Shown here in pieces: positions 7,488-17,454 of a stretch of DNA of 64,000 nucleotides. The number at the start of each line of letters is the position of its first letter. Positions within the stretch are counted from its first letter, which is position 1. The notes beneath the pieces are model-generated. The model ran no database searches. It worked only from the letters and a program-made list of their open reading frames with translations, and was not told the DNA's origin. The DNA comes from Sporosarcina jeotgali (GTDB lineage Bacteria > Bacillota > Bacilli > Bacillales_A > Planococcaceae), in contig NZ_CP116341.1 of NCBI RefSeq assembly GCF_033304595.1, positions 787,001-851,000 on the forward strand, given 5' to 3'. Both the position numbers and the translations under genes were made by a program.

Positions 7488-8192
7488 ATGAAACCAATTA
7501 TAGGCATTACATCTGACATAGACGAAAACGGTGAAACATTCCTGAAAGCTGACTACAGCAGGGCGGTTTTGCGCGCAGGAGGATTGCCGGTTGTCCTTCC
7601 GGCAGGGCTTGAAGATATTGAAGAAATCTGCGGCCGAATTGACGGCTTGCTATTAACGGGCGGGGAAGACGTGAACCCGCTTCTATTCGGGGAAGAACCG
7701 AAAAAAGAGCTTGGCAAGATTGCACCTGAACGGGATACGATGGAGATGGCACTTGCGAAGTGTGCAATGGGCAAGGATATGCCAGTGCTCGGTATATGCC
7801 GTGGCCATCAGATTTTGAATGTGGCTCTTGGCGGCACGATCTATCAGCACATTTACACGGATTTGGAAGGACCGTTATTACAGCATAAGCAGCAGGCGGA
7901 CCGGAATTACCCAACTCATACTGTACAAGTTTCAGAAGGTAGCCGTTTGTCAGAATTCGCTTCATCTGCAGAAATCCTTGTGAACTCTCTTCATCATCAG
8001 GCCGTGAATCTGGTGCCTGAACCGTTGAAAGTTATAGCGACTGCGAAAGACGGAATCATCGAAGCGTTAGAAAGTACGAAACATCGCTTTGTGATGAGTG
8101 TCCAATGGCATCCGGAGGCTTTGTCAAACCGAGCGGATGAAACTTCATTGAACTTATTTAAAGGTTTGATTAACGCTTCTAAAACGTTATAA
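7488..8192 (+). CDS. Gamma-glutamyl-gamma-aminobutyrate hydrolase (PuuD-like) family protein
   Basis: A 234-residue class I glutamine amidotransferase-like hydrolase (peptidase C26). The nucleophile elbow is 'VLGICRGHQILNVALGG' (Cys near residue 102) and the catalytic His-Glu pair is in 'SVQWHPEAL' near residue 206. 'LLLTGGEDVNPLLFGEE' near residue 63 is the oxyanion-hole region typical of PuuD-like enzymes, which cleave gamma-glutamyl amides in the cytoplasm. The RBS is GAAGGGGGA ahead of ATG 7488. It is monocistronic between terminators. Whether the real substrate is gamma-glutamyl-GABA is not known. Confidence 0.85.
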   Translation: MKPIIGITSDIDENGETFLKADYSRAVLRAGGLPVVLPAGLEDIEEICGRIDGLLLTGGEDVNPLLFGEEPKKELGKIAPERDTMEMALAKCAMGKDMPVLGICRGHQILNVALGGTIYQHIYTDLEGPLLQHKQQADRNYPTHTVQVSEGSRLSEFASSAEILVNSLHHQAVNLVPEPLKVIATAKDGIIEALESTKHRFVMSVQWHPEALSNRADETSLNLFKGLINASKTL

Positions 8193-8214
8193 CGTAGCGA
8201 GTGGATAACCAAAA

Positions 8215-8247
8215 GGGACTGCCAGAAGATTCGGCAGTCCCTCTTTG
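8215..8247. terminator. Bidirectional terminator between the PuuD-like gene and chemoreceptor 1
   Basis: GGGACTGCC (8215-8223) pairs with GGCAGTCCC (8233-8241). Weak T tail on the + strand, and a TTTT tail on the - strand from the preceding AAAA. Confidence 0.7.
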
Positions 8248-8254
8248 TAATCTT

Positions 8255-10237
8255 TTATACTTTAAACCGGTCAATCGCATGACTCAACTCTTCACTTAAG
8301 TTCGTCAGCGTCTCCGCAGCATACGTTACGGACTGAATCGCACGAAGTTGCTCCTCCGTAGAAGCACTCACTTCCTCACACGCTGCTGCCGTCTCCTGAG
8401 AAGTCGCCGCCATCGTTTGAATGGTCATGGCAACATCATCTTTATGATTCGATACCGCTGAAATCTCGATTGAAATCGTGTCAATAGATGCTTGCATGTC
8501 TTCCATTAAAGCAGACAACTGACCAAATGTTGTTTCCGTTTCTTGAACGACAACACCTTGGTCCCGGAACGTCGTAATTGTTTCTTCCATTTGCTCCGTT
8601 ACTAGACGTGATTCTTCTTGCAACTGCTGAACCGTCGATTGAACTTCTTTAGTAGCCTGTGCAGATTGTTCCGCAAGCTTGCGTACTTCTTCCGCCACAA
8701 CCGCGAATCCTTTCCCATGTTCACCTGCACGTGCGGCTTCAATACTTGCGTTCAATGCGAGTAAATTTGTTTGGGATGAAATATCCGTAATCGTATCCAT
8801 GACGCCGCCGATCGCTTGTACTTTCTCACCAAGGGTTGCAATGGCTTCGTTCATCGACTGCAAGTTAATACCTGAAGACTTGAATGTATCTTGCAACTGC
8901 GCCATTTGGGTTTGTCCGTTTGCATTCATACTTCCAGTACGTTCAGCGATTTCCGTCATCGATACGGCGCGTTCTGTAATGCCGTTAATCTGCCGGCCGA
9001 GCTCATCTGCACGTTCAGTTACTGTTTCTGCATCTTGTGCAGACTTCGATGCACCTTCAGCGATTTCATTCACCGCGTACGCAACTTCGGAACTGGATGC
9101 ATTCGTTTCTTCTGCCACCGCACTTAAACTTTCGGAGTTCGTGCGTACGTTATCCGCAGATTGATTCACAACCGAAATGATGCCATGCATACTCGTAATC
9201 ATCTCGTTGAAATTGTCACTCAGTTGGCCGATTTCATCTTTTGTTTGAATATCTGAGTGCGTCGTTAAGTCGCCTTCAGCAACGGCATCCATTGATTTTC
9301 GAAGACGCCCGATCGGCTTTAGCAATTTACCGATGATGAAAAACAGGCCGACTGCGACGATCGCTAACGTGATTGCAGAAATGATAAGAATGGAAGTTCT
9401 GAGCTGTTTCGCCATCACCATCAAGTTTTTCTCCTGATAAACGGTTCCCACTTTCCATCCAAAATGAGGTAACGTGGCAAAGACACTAATGGACGCATCT
9501 CCTTTATCATCTTTATATGTAAAGTCTCCGGATTCATACATATACATGTCTTCTACATAGCCGAGATTCATCATATTTTCACCGCTTTTCGTCGGGTGAG
9601 AAATTGCGGTGCCTTCTTTGTCGTATAGAATCGGATATCCGCCATATGCAATTTCGATGGAGTCTAACGCCTCTGACATGGAAGTCAATTGAATATCCAC
9701 GCCTGTCACACCTGCTAGCTTGTCACCTATAATTACGGCTTTTGAAGCGGTGATGACCATGTTGCCGGTCGCTTCATCGATATATGGTTTAGACCATTGA
9801 ACTTTGTCCGGATTCTCCGAAGCGAGCTGATACCATTCGCGGCTTGTAGGATCGAATCCCGTCAAATCGACTACAGGAGAAATTCCTGTGTATTTTGAAG
9901 GGAGTGCGTAATAGACCGATGAAGCGTCCGGATACTTGCTTAAGAACTCTTCAAGCTTCGCAATCAATTGCTCCTCGGTTACTTCTTTACCTTCGGGCCC
10001 TGTAAAAGCGGATAAGGTTTCAGATGTCCCTAACAAATCCAAACCTTTACTGTATTGACCCAGAAAATTCTCCACCGAAATGGCCATCTGATCGGAAAGA
10101 CCTGTGCTTGACGATATGACATTCTCTAATGAACGCTTTTTAACCTGGCCGTTCAACATGTATGCCATGAGTAAAATACCGATTAAAAATAGAACGATTG
10201 CTGCTGAAATTATTTTTGTCTTTAAAGACTTGAACAT
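8255..10237 (-). CDS. Methyl-accepting chemotaxis protein (dCache type), intact copy
   Basis: A 660-residue transmembrane chemoreceptor. It has a TM1 near residues 8-28, then an extracellular Cache domain with the '[11 protein letters not shown]' ligand-pocket motif near 131. TM2 is near 280-305, followed by HAMP ('[22 protein letters not shown]'). The cytoplasmic signalling hairpin has the conserved tip '[20 protein letters not shown]'. AGGAGG precedes ATG 10235-10237. It senses a small ligand and feeds CheA/CheW. The Cache motif resembles amino-acid or organic-acid receptors such as McpB/McpC, but the ligand is not read from sequence. A SigD-like promoter lies upstream. The next gene to the right is a tandem paralogue of exactly the same coding length. 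Confidence 0.93.
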   Translation of the reverse strand: MFKSLKTKIISAAIVLFLIGILLMAYMLNGQVKKRSLENVISSSTGLSDQMAISVENFLGQYSKGLDLLGTSETLSAFTGPEGKEVTEEQLIAKLEEFLSKYPDASSVYYALPSKYTGISPVVDLTGFDPTSREWYQLASENPDKVQWSKPYIDEATGNMVITASKAVIIGDKLAGVTGVDIQLTSMSEALDSIEIAYGGYPILYDKEGTAISHPTKSGENMMNLGYVEDMYMYESGDFTYKDDKGDASISVFATLPHFGWKVGTVYQEKNLMVMAKQLRTSILIISAITLAIVAVGLFFIIGKLLKPIGRLRKSMDAVAEGDLTTHSDIQTKDEIGQLSDNFNEMITSMHGIISVVNQSADNVRTNSESLSAVAEETNASSSEVAYAVNEIAEGASKSAQDAETVTERADELGRQINGITERAVSMTEIAERTGSMNANGQTQMAQLQDTFKSSGINLQSMNEAIATLGEKVQAIGGVMDTITDISSQTNLLALNASIEAARAGEHGKGFAVVAEEVRKLAEQSAQATKEVQSTVQQLQEESRLVTEQMEETITTFRDQGVVVQETETTFGQLSALMEDMQASIDTISIEISAVSNHKDDVAMTIQTMAATSQETAAACEEVSASTEEQLRAIQSVTYAAETLTNLSEELSHAIDRFKV

Positions 10238-10274
10238 GAAAAAGTCCTCCTATGTAAATTACTTATACTAGTTA

Positions 10275-10301
10275 TCTTCGGCAGTATCCGCATGAAGTTG
10301 A
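10275..10301 (-). promoter_or_regulatory. Probable SigD promoter of chemoreceptor 1
   Basis: On the - strand: TCAA (-35), a 15-nt spacer, then GCCGAAGA (-10), against the SigD consensus TAAA-N15-GCCGATAT. The same element with identical spacing precedes the paralogue at 12393-12419. Confidence 0.65.
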
Positions 10302-10369
10302 GTGGGATGTTTTGTATCAATGAAAAAAGAGATTGCCAAGATATCTGGCAGTCCCTTCTTGTAGATTAT

Positions 10370-12352
10370 TTACACTTTAAATCGGTCAATCGCATGGCTC
10401 AACTCTTCACTCAAGTTCGTCAGCGTTTCTGCGGCATCTGTCACAGACTGGATAGCCCGAAGCTGTTCTTCGGTCGAAGCACTCACTTCTTCACACGCAG
10501 CTGCTGTTTCTTGCGACGTCGCTGCCATCGTCTGGATCGTAGAAGCGACATCATCTTTATGATGCGATACAATTTCGATCTCAGAAGAAATCGATTCAAT
10601 AGATGCCTGCATATCTTCCATCAACGCGGATAACTCTGCAAAAGTCGTCTCTGTTTCCTGAACGACGATGCCTTAATCCCGGAACGTCGTAATCGTTTCA
10701 TCCATTTGCTCGGTCACGAGACGTGATTCTTCTTGCAGCTGTTGAACAGTTACTTGCACATCTTCAGTCGCTCGTGCCGATTGTTCCGCGAGTTTCCGAA
10801 CTTCTTCTGCTACGACTGCGAACCCTTTTCCGTGCTCTCCAGCGCGGGCTGCTTCAATACTCGCATTTAATGCTAACAAATTCGTTTGTGATGAAATATC
10901 CGTAATCGTATCCATCACGCCGCCGATTGCTTTCACTTTTTCGCCAAGTGTCACAATGGCTTCATTCATCGATTTCAAATTCATGCCCGATGACTGGAAC
11001 GTCTCTTGCAGCTGCGCCATTTGGGTTTGTCCATTCGAGTTCATATCCCCTGTACGGACTGCAATTTCATTCATGGAAACAGCACGTTCTGTAATTCCGG
11101 TAATTTGCCGGCCAAGTTCATCAGCACGTTCAGAGACCGTTTCCGCATCTTCTGCAGACTTTGAAGCACCTTCAGCGATTTCATTCACCGCATGTGCCAC
11201 TTCTGAGCTGGAAGCATTGGTTTCTTCTGCCACTGCACTTAAACTTTCGGAGTTTGTCCGGACGTTTTCAGCGGATGAATTCACCACGGATATAATGCTG
11301 TGCATATTTGAAATCATGCCGTTAAAGTTTTCACTTAACTGACCAATTTCATCTTTGGATTGGATATCAGATTGAACAGTTAAATCTCCGTCTGAAACTT
11401 CGTCCATCAACTTCCGAAGGCGTCCGATCGGTTTCAGCATTCTGCCGATAATGAAGTACAATCCAACGGCAACAATCACCAGCGTAATAAGTGAAATGAC
11501 AAAAATGGCATTCCGCAACTGAGTAGCCATTCCCATTAGTTTGTTTTGTTCGTAAACAGTACGGACTTTCCAGCCGAATTCAGGAACAGTGGAATAGACA
11601 GCTACTGTTTTAATTCCTTTTTCATCTGTGAATTCTAGATCCCCGCTGTCTTTTTCGTACATCGGTTTAATGTACGAGACATCCATCAAGTTCTCTCCTG
11701 CTTTCGTAGGGTGGGAAATTGCAGTTCCTTGCTGATCATAAAGCGCTGTGAAACCTTCATAAGGAACTGTTGTGGAAGTTAACAGTGCATTGATGGCAGT
11801 GAGCTCCAAGTCGATAGCAGCCACGCCTTTAATGCCCCCGTTTTCTTCTATCGCGTACGATCCTGTAATCATGAAGTTTCCACTCGTTGCATCCGTATAA
11901 GGCGCTGACCATTGGACAACTCCCGGAGCCGCAATCGCTTTTTGATACCATTCACGGGACGTCGGGTCATAACCGGTTAAATCTGCTTCAGGATAAAGAA
12001 TGGTGGACTTGTCAGGGGTTGCGTAGTAAAGTGCAACAGCATCTGAATACGTGTCCAGATTATCTTTCAGCATGTCCAGCAAGTGGGCTTCCGTAACAAC
12101 TTTCCCATCTTTTCCGGTATAATTGGCAATCGTTTCGGATTTAGCAATCGTCGTAATCCCTTTCGTATACTGGTCGATGAAATTATCGACTGTGAAAGCG
12201 GTTTGTTCCGCTAAACTTTCGCTGGAATCTATGACACGTTCCTGGGAAAGTTTTTTGACCTGGTCGTTTACCATATAAATCATAAGAATAATTCCGACTA
12301 AAAAAAGTGCAAGTGCAGCAGCGATGATTTTCGTTTTCAATGATTTCGCCAT
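10370..12352 (-). pseudogene. Methyl-accepting chemotaxis protein, tandem paralogue interrupted by in-frame TAA
   Basis: The undisturbed frame is 1983 nt, exactly the length of the intact paralogue at 8255-10237. It has the same TM-Cache-TM-HAMP-signalling layout, with '[11 protein letters not shown]' and '[20 protein letters not shown]'. At 10673-10675 the codon aligned with Gln (CAA) in the paralogue ('TFRDQG') is TAA, so translation stops after 559 residues. The last ~100 residues (the returning helix of the hairpin) are lost. The downstream 85 codons remain in frame and well conserved, so the lesion is probably recent. The truncated protein could still be made but could not form a complete four-helix signalling bundle. 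A sequencing error is possible. Confidence 0.85.
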
Positions 12353-12392
12353 AATCGTAATCCCCTATCTAAAAATTCTGGTATTTAGTATT

Positions 12393-12419
12393 TCTTCGGC
12401 TGCTAAGAGAAGAAGTTGA
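12393..12419 (-). promoter_or_regulatory. Probable SigD promoter of the interrupted chemoreceptor
   Basis: On the - strand: TCAA, a 15-nt spacer, then GCCGAAGA. Same boxes and spacing as at 10275-10301, showing that promoter and gene were duplicated together. Confidence 0.6.
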
Positions 12420-12440
12420 GTGGGATTTCTAGGAAAGATG

Positions 12441-12467
12441 TTAACTTTGATAATAGAGAACCGATAT
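12441..12467 (+). promoter_or_regulatory. Probable SigD promoter of the flaG-fliD-fliS-fliT operon
   Basis: TTAA (12441-12444), 15-nt spacer, ACCGATAT (12460-12467), one base off the SigD -10 consensus GCCGATAT. It lies 39 nt before the flaG ATG. The fliD operon is SigD-dependent in B. subtilis. Confidence 0.75.
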
Positions 12468-12506
12468 AATAAGTAATTGAGAGCGATATCTGAGGAGGAC
12501 GGAGAA

Positions 12507-12869
12507 ATGGTCAGTCAAATAGGGGGAGGCCAAGACCGGCAGCATGCAGTCGGGCCGACGGATGCAGCAGCACCCGGAATTGTGACAAAAGTTGAAGCCA
12601 TTCACGACCAAGCACAGCAACAAGCATCTAGAGAACGTGATTTACCTGTAAAAGAAGCCAAAGAACTCACAGCAGGCATGAATAAGTTTCTAGAAAGCGT
12701 AGACACCCAGCTGCGGTTTAAAATGCACGACGAATTGCACGAATACTATGTGACGATCGTAGACTCGAGAACCGAAGAAGTCATTAAAGAAATCCCGTCC
12801 AAAAAACTAATGGACATGCACGCGGAAATGAAAAAGTTCCTAGGACTGATGATCGACCGTAAAATCTAA
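12507..12869 (+). CDS. flaG: FlaG family flagellar protein
   Basis: A 120-residue FlaG/YvyC-type protein with a variable N-terminus. The conserved C-terminal domain reads 'LRFKMHDELHEYYVTIVDSRTEEVIKEIPSKKLMDM', the FlaG hallmark of a beta-rich 'V.IVD..T.EVIREIP'. It modulates filament length and assembly. I start at ATG 12507 because GAGGAGG sits 8 nt upstream; the frame itself extends further up to a TTG at 12477 inside the promoter. First gene of the cap/chaperone operon. Confidence 0.85.
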   Translation: MVSQIGGGQDRQHAVGPTDAAAPGIVTKVEAIHDQAQQQASRERDLPVKEAKELTAGMNKFLESVDTQLRFKMHDELHEYYVTIVDSRTEEVIKEIPSKKLMDMHAEMKKFLGLMIDRKI

Positions 12870-12882
12870 GGAGTGATTGGAT

Positions 12883-14352
12883 ATGAGAATTGGTGGACTG
12901 GCGAGTGGTATTGATACTGAATCGATTATTAAGGATTTAATGAAGGCTGAGAGAATTCCGTTAGATAAAGTTACACAAAAGAAACAGTATTTTGAGTGGC
13001 AGTTGGATGACTATCGCAGTGTGAGTAGAGATTTATTCAAGTATAAAGACAACCTTTTTGATAATTATGCATTGGGCAGAAATTACAATCAAAAAAATGT
13101 ATCTGTTTCTGATTCTGATATTGTTTCCATTAAATCGAAGTCAAACAATGATGACTTTACAGGATCTATAGTGGTTAAACAATTAGCTAAAAGTGCTACT
13201 ATTCAAGGTAATGCAATTCCTGATTCAGAAAATTTGAAAGCGGGAACGTTTTCCGTCAAAACGCCTGATGGCAAAACCCAAGACATTGTGGTTAAACAAG
13301 GTGACACCGTAGAGAATGTGATCAAGCAAATCAGTGAAAAAACTGGAGCCCGTGCTTTTTATGACAGTGCTTCAGGAAAAATTGGATTAACGTCTAAACA
13401 AAGCGGCGGAGTTGAAGGGGCAGCAGGTCAACCCAGCGTCGAAGGATTTATTGAACTCAGTGAAGTAGACGACAGCGGTGTTTTAGAAAGTTTAGGGTTA
13501 TCGAGTATTCCAACTAACCAAAAAACTGCAGGTATACATGCTATCGCTTCGTATAACGGGTTAGACATAGAGAGGAATTCTAACACTTTCGATTTAGACG
13601 GGCTAGAAGTTACACTGAAGACTAAGAGTGATAAACCTGTTACTTTTGAAGTAACAACTGATACTGAAAAGATTTATGATAAAGTAAAAAGCTTTGTAGA
13701 TGACTACAACAAAATAATTGAGGATTTAAATGCGAAAATCCGTGAACCAAAGTTTCGGAATTTCCAACCGTTATCGACTGAGCAAAAAGCAGATATGAAA
13801 GAAAAAGAAATAGAGCTCTGGGAAGAAAAAGCTAAAAGCGGAACATTGCGTAACGATCCAGAAATATCAAGTCTTTTAAATGAGTTAAGAACAATGCTAA
13901 CGGAATCAGTAGATATTGGAAATGGTCAATCTATCAGTTTGAGTGAAATAGGAATCACAACTAGTAAGAACTACTTAGACCACGGTAAATTAGTTATCGA
14001 TGAGACTAAACTAAAAGAGGCTATTTCAAAAGATTCTGGTGCTGTTGCAAAATTATTTAGTAATACTGGTGAAACCCCTGGGGAGTTAGGGATTGCACAT
14101 CGAATGAAAAAAACTGTTGAAACTAGTCAAAAAACAATTAAGGATAATGCAGGGTCTGCCGGCGCCAGCACGAAATCCTTTGATTTAGGTAGAACTTTGG
14201 ACAATATGAACAAACAAATTGAACGTTTCGAAGACCGGATGAAAATGGTGGAATCTCGCTACTGGAAACAGTTCAATGCCATGGAAAACGCAATTCAACG
14301 CGCAAATGCACAATCAGCAAGTCTTATGAGTGCACTCGGTGGCGGTGCTTAA
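12883..14352 (+). CDS. fliD: Flagellar filament cap protein FliD
   Basis: A 489-residue FliD (HAP2). The N-terminal domain begins 'MRIGGLASGIDTESIIKDLMKAERIPLDK' (only the first residues quoted are diagnostic: GLASGID and LM..ER.PLDK). The D2/D3 core is variable. The C-terminal coiled-coil region, 'LDNMNKQIERFEDRMKMVESRYWKQFNAME', is the FliD_C signature. It caps the growing filament outside the cell and folds exported flagellin. ATG 12883 follows AAGGAGTG; the in-frame TTG at 12877 is rejected. The gene is noticeably more A/T-rich than flaG and fliS around it, as expected for a surface-exposed, diversifying protein or for partial replacement by recombination. Confidence 0.92.
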   Translation: MRIGGLASGIDTESIIKDLMKAERIPLDKVTQKKQYFEWQLDDYRSVSRDLFKYKDNLFDNYALGRNYNQKNVSVSDSDIVSIKSKSNNDDFTGSIVVKQLAKSATIQGNAIPDSENLKAGTFSVKTPDGKTQDIVVKQGDTVENVIKQISEKTGARAFYDSASGKIGLTSKQSGGVEGAAGQPSVEGFIELSEVDDSGVLESLGLSSIPTNQKTAGIHAIASYNGLDIERNSNTFDLDGLEVTLKTKSDKPVTFEVTTDTEKIYDKVKSFVDDYNKIIEDLNAKIREPKFRNFQPLSTEQKADMKEKEIELWEEKAKSGTLRNDPEISSLLNELRTMLTESVDIGNGQSISLSEIGITTSKNYLDHGKLVIDETKLKEAISKDSGAVAKLFSNTGETPGELGIAHRMKKTVETSQKTIKDNAGSAGASTKSFDLGRTLDNMNKQIERFEDRMKMVESRYWKQFNAMENAIQRANAQSASLMSALGGGA

Positions 14353-14386
14353 TTGAAACAGGTATTACAAAAGGAGAGTCTTGTAA

Positions 14387-14791
14387 ATGGTCATGCATAA
14401 TCCGTACGCTACGTATCAAAATAACTCGGTTACTACGTCGACGCCTGGGGAACTTACATTAATGCTTTATAACGGATGTTTAAAGTTTATTCAACAAGCA
14501 AAACGAGCTGTAGAAGTGAACAACCTTGAAGACAAGAATGTTGCCGTGCAAAAAGCACAGGCGATTATCTCGGAACTGATGATAACCTTAGATGTTACTG
14601 CATTCCCAGCTGCGAAAGACATGCTTGTCTTATATGAATTCGCGAACAGCCGACTCATAGATGGCAATATTAAGAATGACAGTGCGTTATTTGACGAAGC
14701 TGCGGGAATCATGACCGAGTTCCGAGATACATGGAAACAAGTCATTCAATTGAATCGTCAGAAGCAATACGGCAATGTGAGTGAAATATGA
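14387..14791 (+). CDS. fliS: Flagellin export chaperone FliS
   Basis: A 134-residue FliS. The hallmark start is 'NPYATYQNNSVTTSTPGELTLMLYNGCLKF', with the conserved NPY and P.ELTLMLY, then a four-helix bundle. It binds the C-terminus of flagellin in the cytoplasm to prevent early polymerisation. AAGGAGAG precedes ATG 14387. Its stop overlaps the fliT start (ATGA), so the two are coupled. The flagellin gene itself is not in this window. Confidence 0.95.
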   Translation: MVMHNPYATYQNNSVTTSTPGELTLMLYNGCLKFIQQAKRAVEVNNLEDKNVAVQKAQAIISELMITLDVTAFPAAKDMLVLYEFANSRLIDGNIKNDSALFDEAAGIMTEFRDTWKQVIQLNRQKQYGNVSEI

Positions 14792-15141
14792 TTCGACCGG
14801 AGCTTGTTCAGTGGAAAGACGCTACGGAGCGGATGCTGACACTTTCGATTTCAAACAATGAGGATCAGCGTGATATCATGATTGCTTCTATTGAAGCGAT
14901 ACTAGATGAGCGAGAGAAACTGCAGCCTTACATCCAACCTCCTTTTTCATCAGAAGAAGAAGTATACGGGAAAGAGCTCGTTGCTCAAGAGCTGAAAGTC
15001 GCTGTGAGATTGGAAAGCTATCTGAATGCAATTCGAAAAGATCTCTCAACGTCCCAGACGAAAAAGGACAGCGTTCGGAGTTATGTCAATCCATACAGCA
15101 AAGTTGCCCGTGACGGTACGTTCTATGATACGAAACAATAA
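14788..15141 (+). CDS. fliT: Flagellar protein FliT (export chaperone)
   Basis: A 117-residue helical, charged protein in the fliT position: it overlaps fliS by 4 nt and is followed by a terminator. FliT sequences are poorly conserved, so the call rests mostly on context and on length (B. subtilis FliT is of similar size). FliT binds FliD before export. No membrane segment or signal. Confidence 0.75.
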   Translation: MIRPELVQWKDATERMLTLSISNNEDQRDIMIASIEAILDEREKLQPYIQPPFSSEEEVYGKELVAQELKVAVRLESYLNAIRKDLSTSQTKKDSVRSYVNPYSKVARDGTFYDTKQ

Positions 15142-15147
15142 GCAGTA

Positions 15148-15180
15148 CCCGGTGAATGTTGCATTCATCGGGTTTTATTG
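15148..15180 (+). terminator. Terminator of the flaG-fliT operon
   Basis: CCCGGTGAATG (15148-15158) pairs with CATTCATCGGG (15162-15172, one G-U pair), followed by TTTTATT. Confidence 0.8.
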
Positions 15181-15270
15181 ACGCGTTAGAGTGGACCTTT
15201 ATGCCTAATTCCAATGAATAGTATACGGGTATGAAAGTATTAATTTAAAGAAGAATCTAGGAGTGATTGG

Positions 15271-16743
15271 ATGACGATTGAACAACTTAAACTAGCAGAC
15301 TGGATACGGAAAAACCATCTTCTGTATATCGGCTTTGCGACTGGCGGCGGCCTCGGCTTGCTTGCGCAGATTCTCTTGGGATCCAATATGCAGACGATCC
15401 TATCGATTGCCATTCCGTTTGCAATCGGCACTGCTTTTTATATCGCGTTTCGAATGACGAAACAGCCTTGGCTCACACAAAGCCTGCCATACATATTGTT
15501 ACTATCCACCTTCTCTGTGCTGTTAAGTATTATTTTATTGGTTGGCGCAAATTTAGCTTCTGTCGGGATCATCTTTTTCCTGCTTGTCCTGGGTGCTATC
15601 CATGGTCGGATGCTCATCATGGGCGTTGCCTATGTACTCAGTTTGGGTGCATTGATTTTAAATAACATGCTGTTTACCGCTCCTGAGCTTATCGCGGGAA
15701 GTGGATTGAATCTAGTGCTGGTCCATTACTTATGCGGTGTGATTCTCATACTGGTCGTCCGTCAAAATTCCAAGAACTTTACAGAGCTTGAACGGTTCAC
15801 GGCGTTGACTGCTGCTCAAATGAAAGAAGAAGAGGAACTGGCTGCGAAGTTGAACCAAACTGTGGATAAGATTACGGAGAATTTAAGCAAGCTTCGTGGT
15901 GCTTCCGGGACATCCCTCGCTTCACAGCGTGAAATGCTGACAGCAATTCAAGAAGTGAGCGGGGCCAGCCAGCACCAGGCGGATCACATATCGGATATTG
16001 CGGAACGCTCTGAAAAGACGCATGAATCAATTGAAAAGATTTCAACTGGACTTTCAGTGCTTGTGCAAAAAGCTAATGACGCGGGAGAACTCGCAGGTGA
16101 AGGAAGTTCGCGAATTGCTGGGCTGAAAAACGGAATTGATGCATTCGCTGACTTCTTTGAAGAACTGAATCGTACGTTCTTAGTGCTTTCTGAGAAAATT
16201 GCAGAAACTAATGCGTTTGCGGGTTCCATTAAAGAAATTACCGACCAGACGAATTTGCTTGCGTTGAATGCTTCCATTGAAGCCGCCAGGGCAGGGGAGC
16301 ACGGAAAAGGATTCGCGGTTGTTGCGGATGAAATCCGTAAGCTCGCGGGTATGACGGATGAGACGTTATCGAAAATCGATACGAATTTATCTGAAGTGAA
16401 TACATTCAACGAGCTGGCAGTGACGAAGTTATCGGCAGGTCAACAACAAATTTCTGAGCAGACGGAAGTCGCGGATTCATCCAACACGACGTTCACTGCA
16501 TTGCACGGAGAAATGCGTGACTTGCAGAAAGAAATGAAGTCATTCATCGAAGCGTTCAGAGAAATCACGGTGAACACGGATAATGTTCGCGGCCGTACGA
16601 TGGAATTTGCGTCCGTTATAGAAGAAAGCACCGCTGCGATTGAAGAGCTGGATGCGACCTTGACGCATCTTGTCGACGAACAAAGTGAAATCGACGCGTA
16701 TTTGCAAGAAACGCATAACGAAGCTCTTAGCCTCCGAGGATAA
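15271..16743 (+). CDS. Chemoreceptor-like protein with six-helix membrane domain
   Basis: A 490-residue protein. The N-terminal ~170 residues form about six membrane helices (for example '[21 protein letters not shown]' and '[19 protein letters not shown]'), with no extracellular sensor domain and no clear HAMP. The C-terminal part is an MCP signalling domain with the tip '[20 protein letters not shown]'. Proteins of this build may sense membrane state or partner with a transporter rather than bind a ligand outside. GAG-type RBS (AGGAGTG) precedes ATG 15271. It is inserted between fliT and hpf, which are adjacent in B. subtilis, so this segment is a lineage-specific addition to the motility region. 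Confidence 0.85.
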   Translation: MTIEQLKLADWIRKNHLLYIGFATGGGLGLLAQILLGSNMQTILSIAIPFAIGTAFYIAFRMTKQPWLTQSLPYILLLSTFSVLLSIILLVGANLASVGIIFFLLVLGAIHGRMLIMGVAYVLSLGALILNNMLFTAPELIAGSGLNLVLVHYLCGVILILVVRQNSKNFTELERFTALTAAQMKEEEELAAKLNQTVDKITENLSKLRGASGTSLASQREMLTAIQEVSGASQHQADHISDIAERSEKTHESIEKISTGLSVLVQKANDAGELAGEGSSRIAGLKNGIDAFADFFEELNRTFLVLSEKIAETNAFAGSIKEITDQTNLLALNASIEAARAGEHGKGFAVVADEIRKLAGMTDETLSKIDTNLSEVNTFNELAVTKLSAGQQQISEQTEVADSSNTTFTALHGEMRDLQKEMKSFIEAFREITVNTDNVRGRTMEFASVIEESTAAIEELDATLTHLVDEQSEIDAYLQETHNEALSLRG

Positions 16744-16749
16744 TCGGTT

Positions 16750-16778
16750 ACCGTTCTGCAGATGATGGACGGTTTTTA
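16750..16778 (+). terminator. Terminator after the six-helix chemoreceptor gene
   Basis: ACCGTTC (16750-16756) pairs imperfectly with GGACGGT (16767-16773), followed by TTTT. Confidence 0.55.
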
Positions 16779-16925
16779 TACATGAGCAGAAGGTCAGCAA
16801 CATAGTGTAAACGACGCCGACATTCTTGAAATCAGGTTTGGTAATGCGTCGGTTCGGTAATAGTAGAAGACGGAGCGCTAAATTAGGATTCCGGTAAAAT
16901 AATGGGCGCGAAGCTGGTAACTATT

Positions 16926-16934
16926 TGGTATACT
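16926..16934 (+). promoter_or_regulatory. Possible extended -10 promoter of the PilZ gene
   Basis: TGG followed by TATACT (16929-16934) matches an extended -10 element. No good -35. About 35 nt upstream of the gene start. Confidence 0.4.
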
Positions 16935-16968
16935 GAAGGGACTAGAGAAGTGGATGGAGTGTGAGTAT

Positions 16969-17331
16969 ATGCACTATAAACGTGATGAAGCTTTCAGATA
17001 TTCCTTTGATGAACCAATCCCTGCAGCATTCAGTATTTACCTTAAAAACAGTGACCGTCCCGGAACCGGAACAGGTGACTCCAAGTTGCTGGATATCAGT
17101 CCAGGCGGAACCCGAATGGAAACGTCTTTTGATATTCCAGTAAATCGAGACGAAGTGGCTCTCAAACTGCGCTTCCGCTTATACCAGCAGCCAATTGAGA
17201 CAGACGGTGTCATTGTCTGGAAAGAAGCGGTCGGGGCACGCTGGATATACGGCATAGATTTTGATGAGAACGAATCCGTAGCTGAAACCATCGTCAATGA
17301 TCTAAAGCTGCGCAGACAAGCTGAGCGGTAA
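16969..17331 (+). CDS. PilZ domain protein
   Basis: A 120-residue single-domain PilZ protein. The N-terminal 'YKRDEAFRYSF' supplies the RxxxR c-di-GMP motif (K-R-D-E-A-F-R), and the second motif is 'LLDISPGGTRMETS', close to the D/N-x-S-x-x-G consensus. I start at ATG 16969 (MHYKRDEAFRY), with GGAG about 9 nt upstream; an in-frame ATG at 16954 would add five residues and has no RBS. It likely binds cyclic di-GMP and adjusts motility, in keeping with neighbouring flagellar and chemotaxis genes. The target is unknown. Confidence 0.8.
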   Translation: MHYKRDEAFRYSFDEPIPAAFSIYLKNSDRPGTGTGDSKLLDISPGGTRMETSFDIPVNRDEVALKLRFRLYQQPIETDGVIVWKEAVGARWIYGIDFDENESVAETIVNDLKLRRQAER

Positions 17332-17454
17332 GCAGCTGGAAAAGCGCTTCGGCAGTATCCGACAAAGTTCTTTTTAATTTTCACTTAAAAAAGAAGGGTT
17401 TTAGTTGGGCAATGGAGAAGATAGAGATAGGGTCAAATTAAAGGAGGAGTTTAT

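Noticed and set aside
10370-10624. Separate 84-codon gene for an MCP fragment
   Set aside because: It is the remaining 3' part of the interrupted chemoreceptor, in the same frame after a TAA.
17348-17362. 15-bp exact match CTTCGGCAGTATCCG to the SigD promoter region at 10276-10290
   Set aside because: A few chance 15-mer matches are expected in 64 kb, and the -35 counterpart is missing at the required distance.
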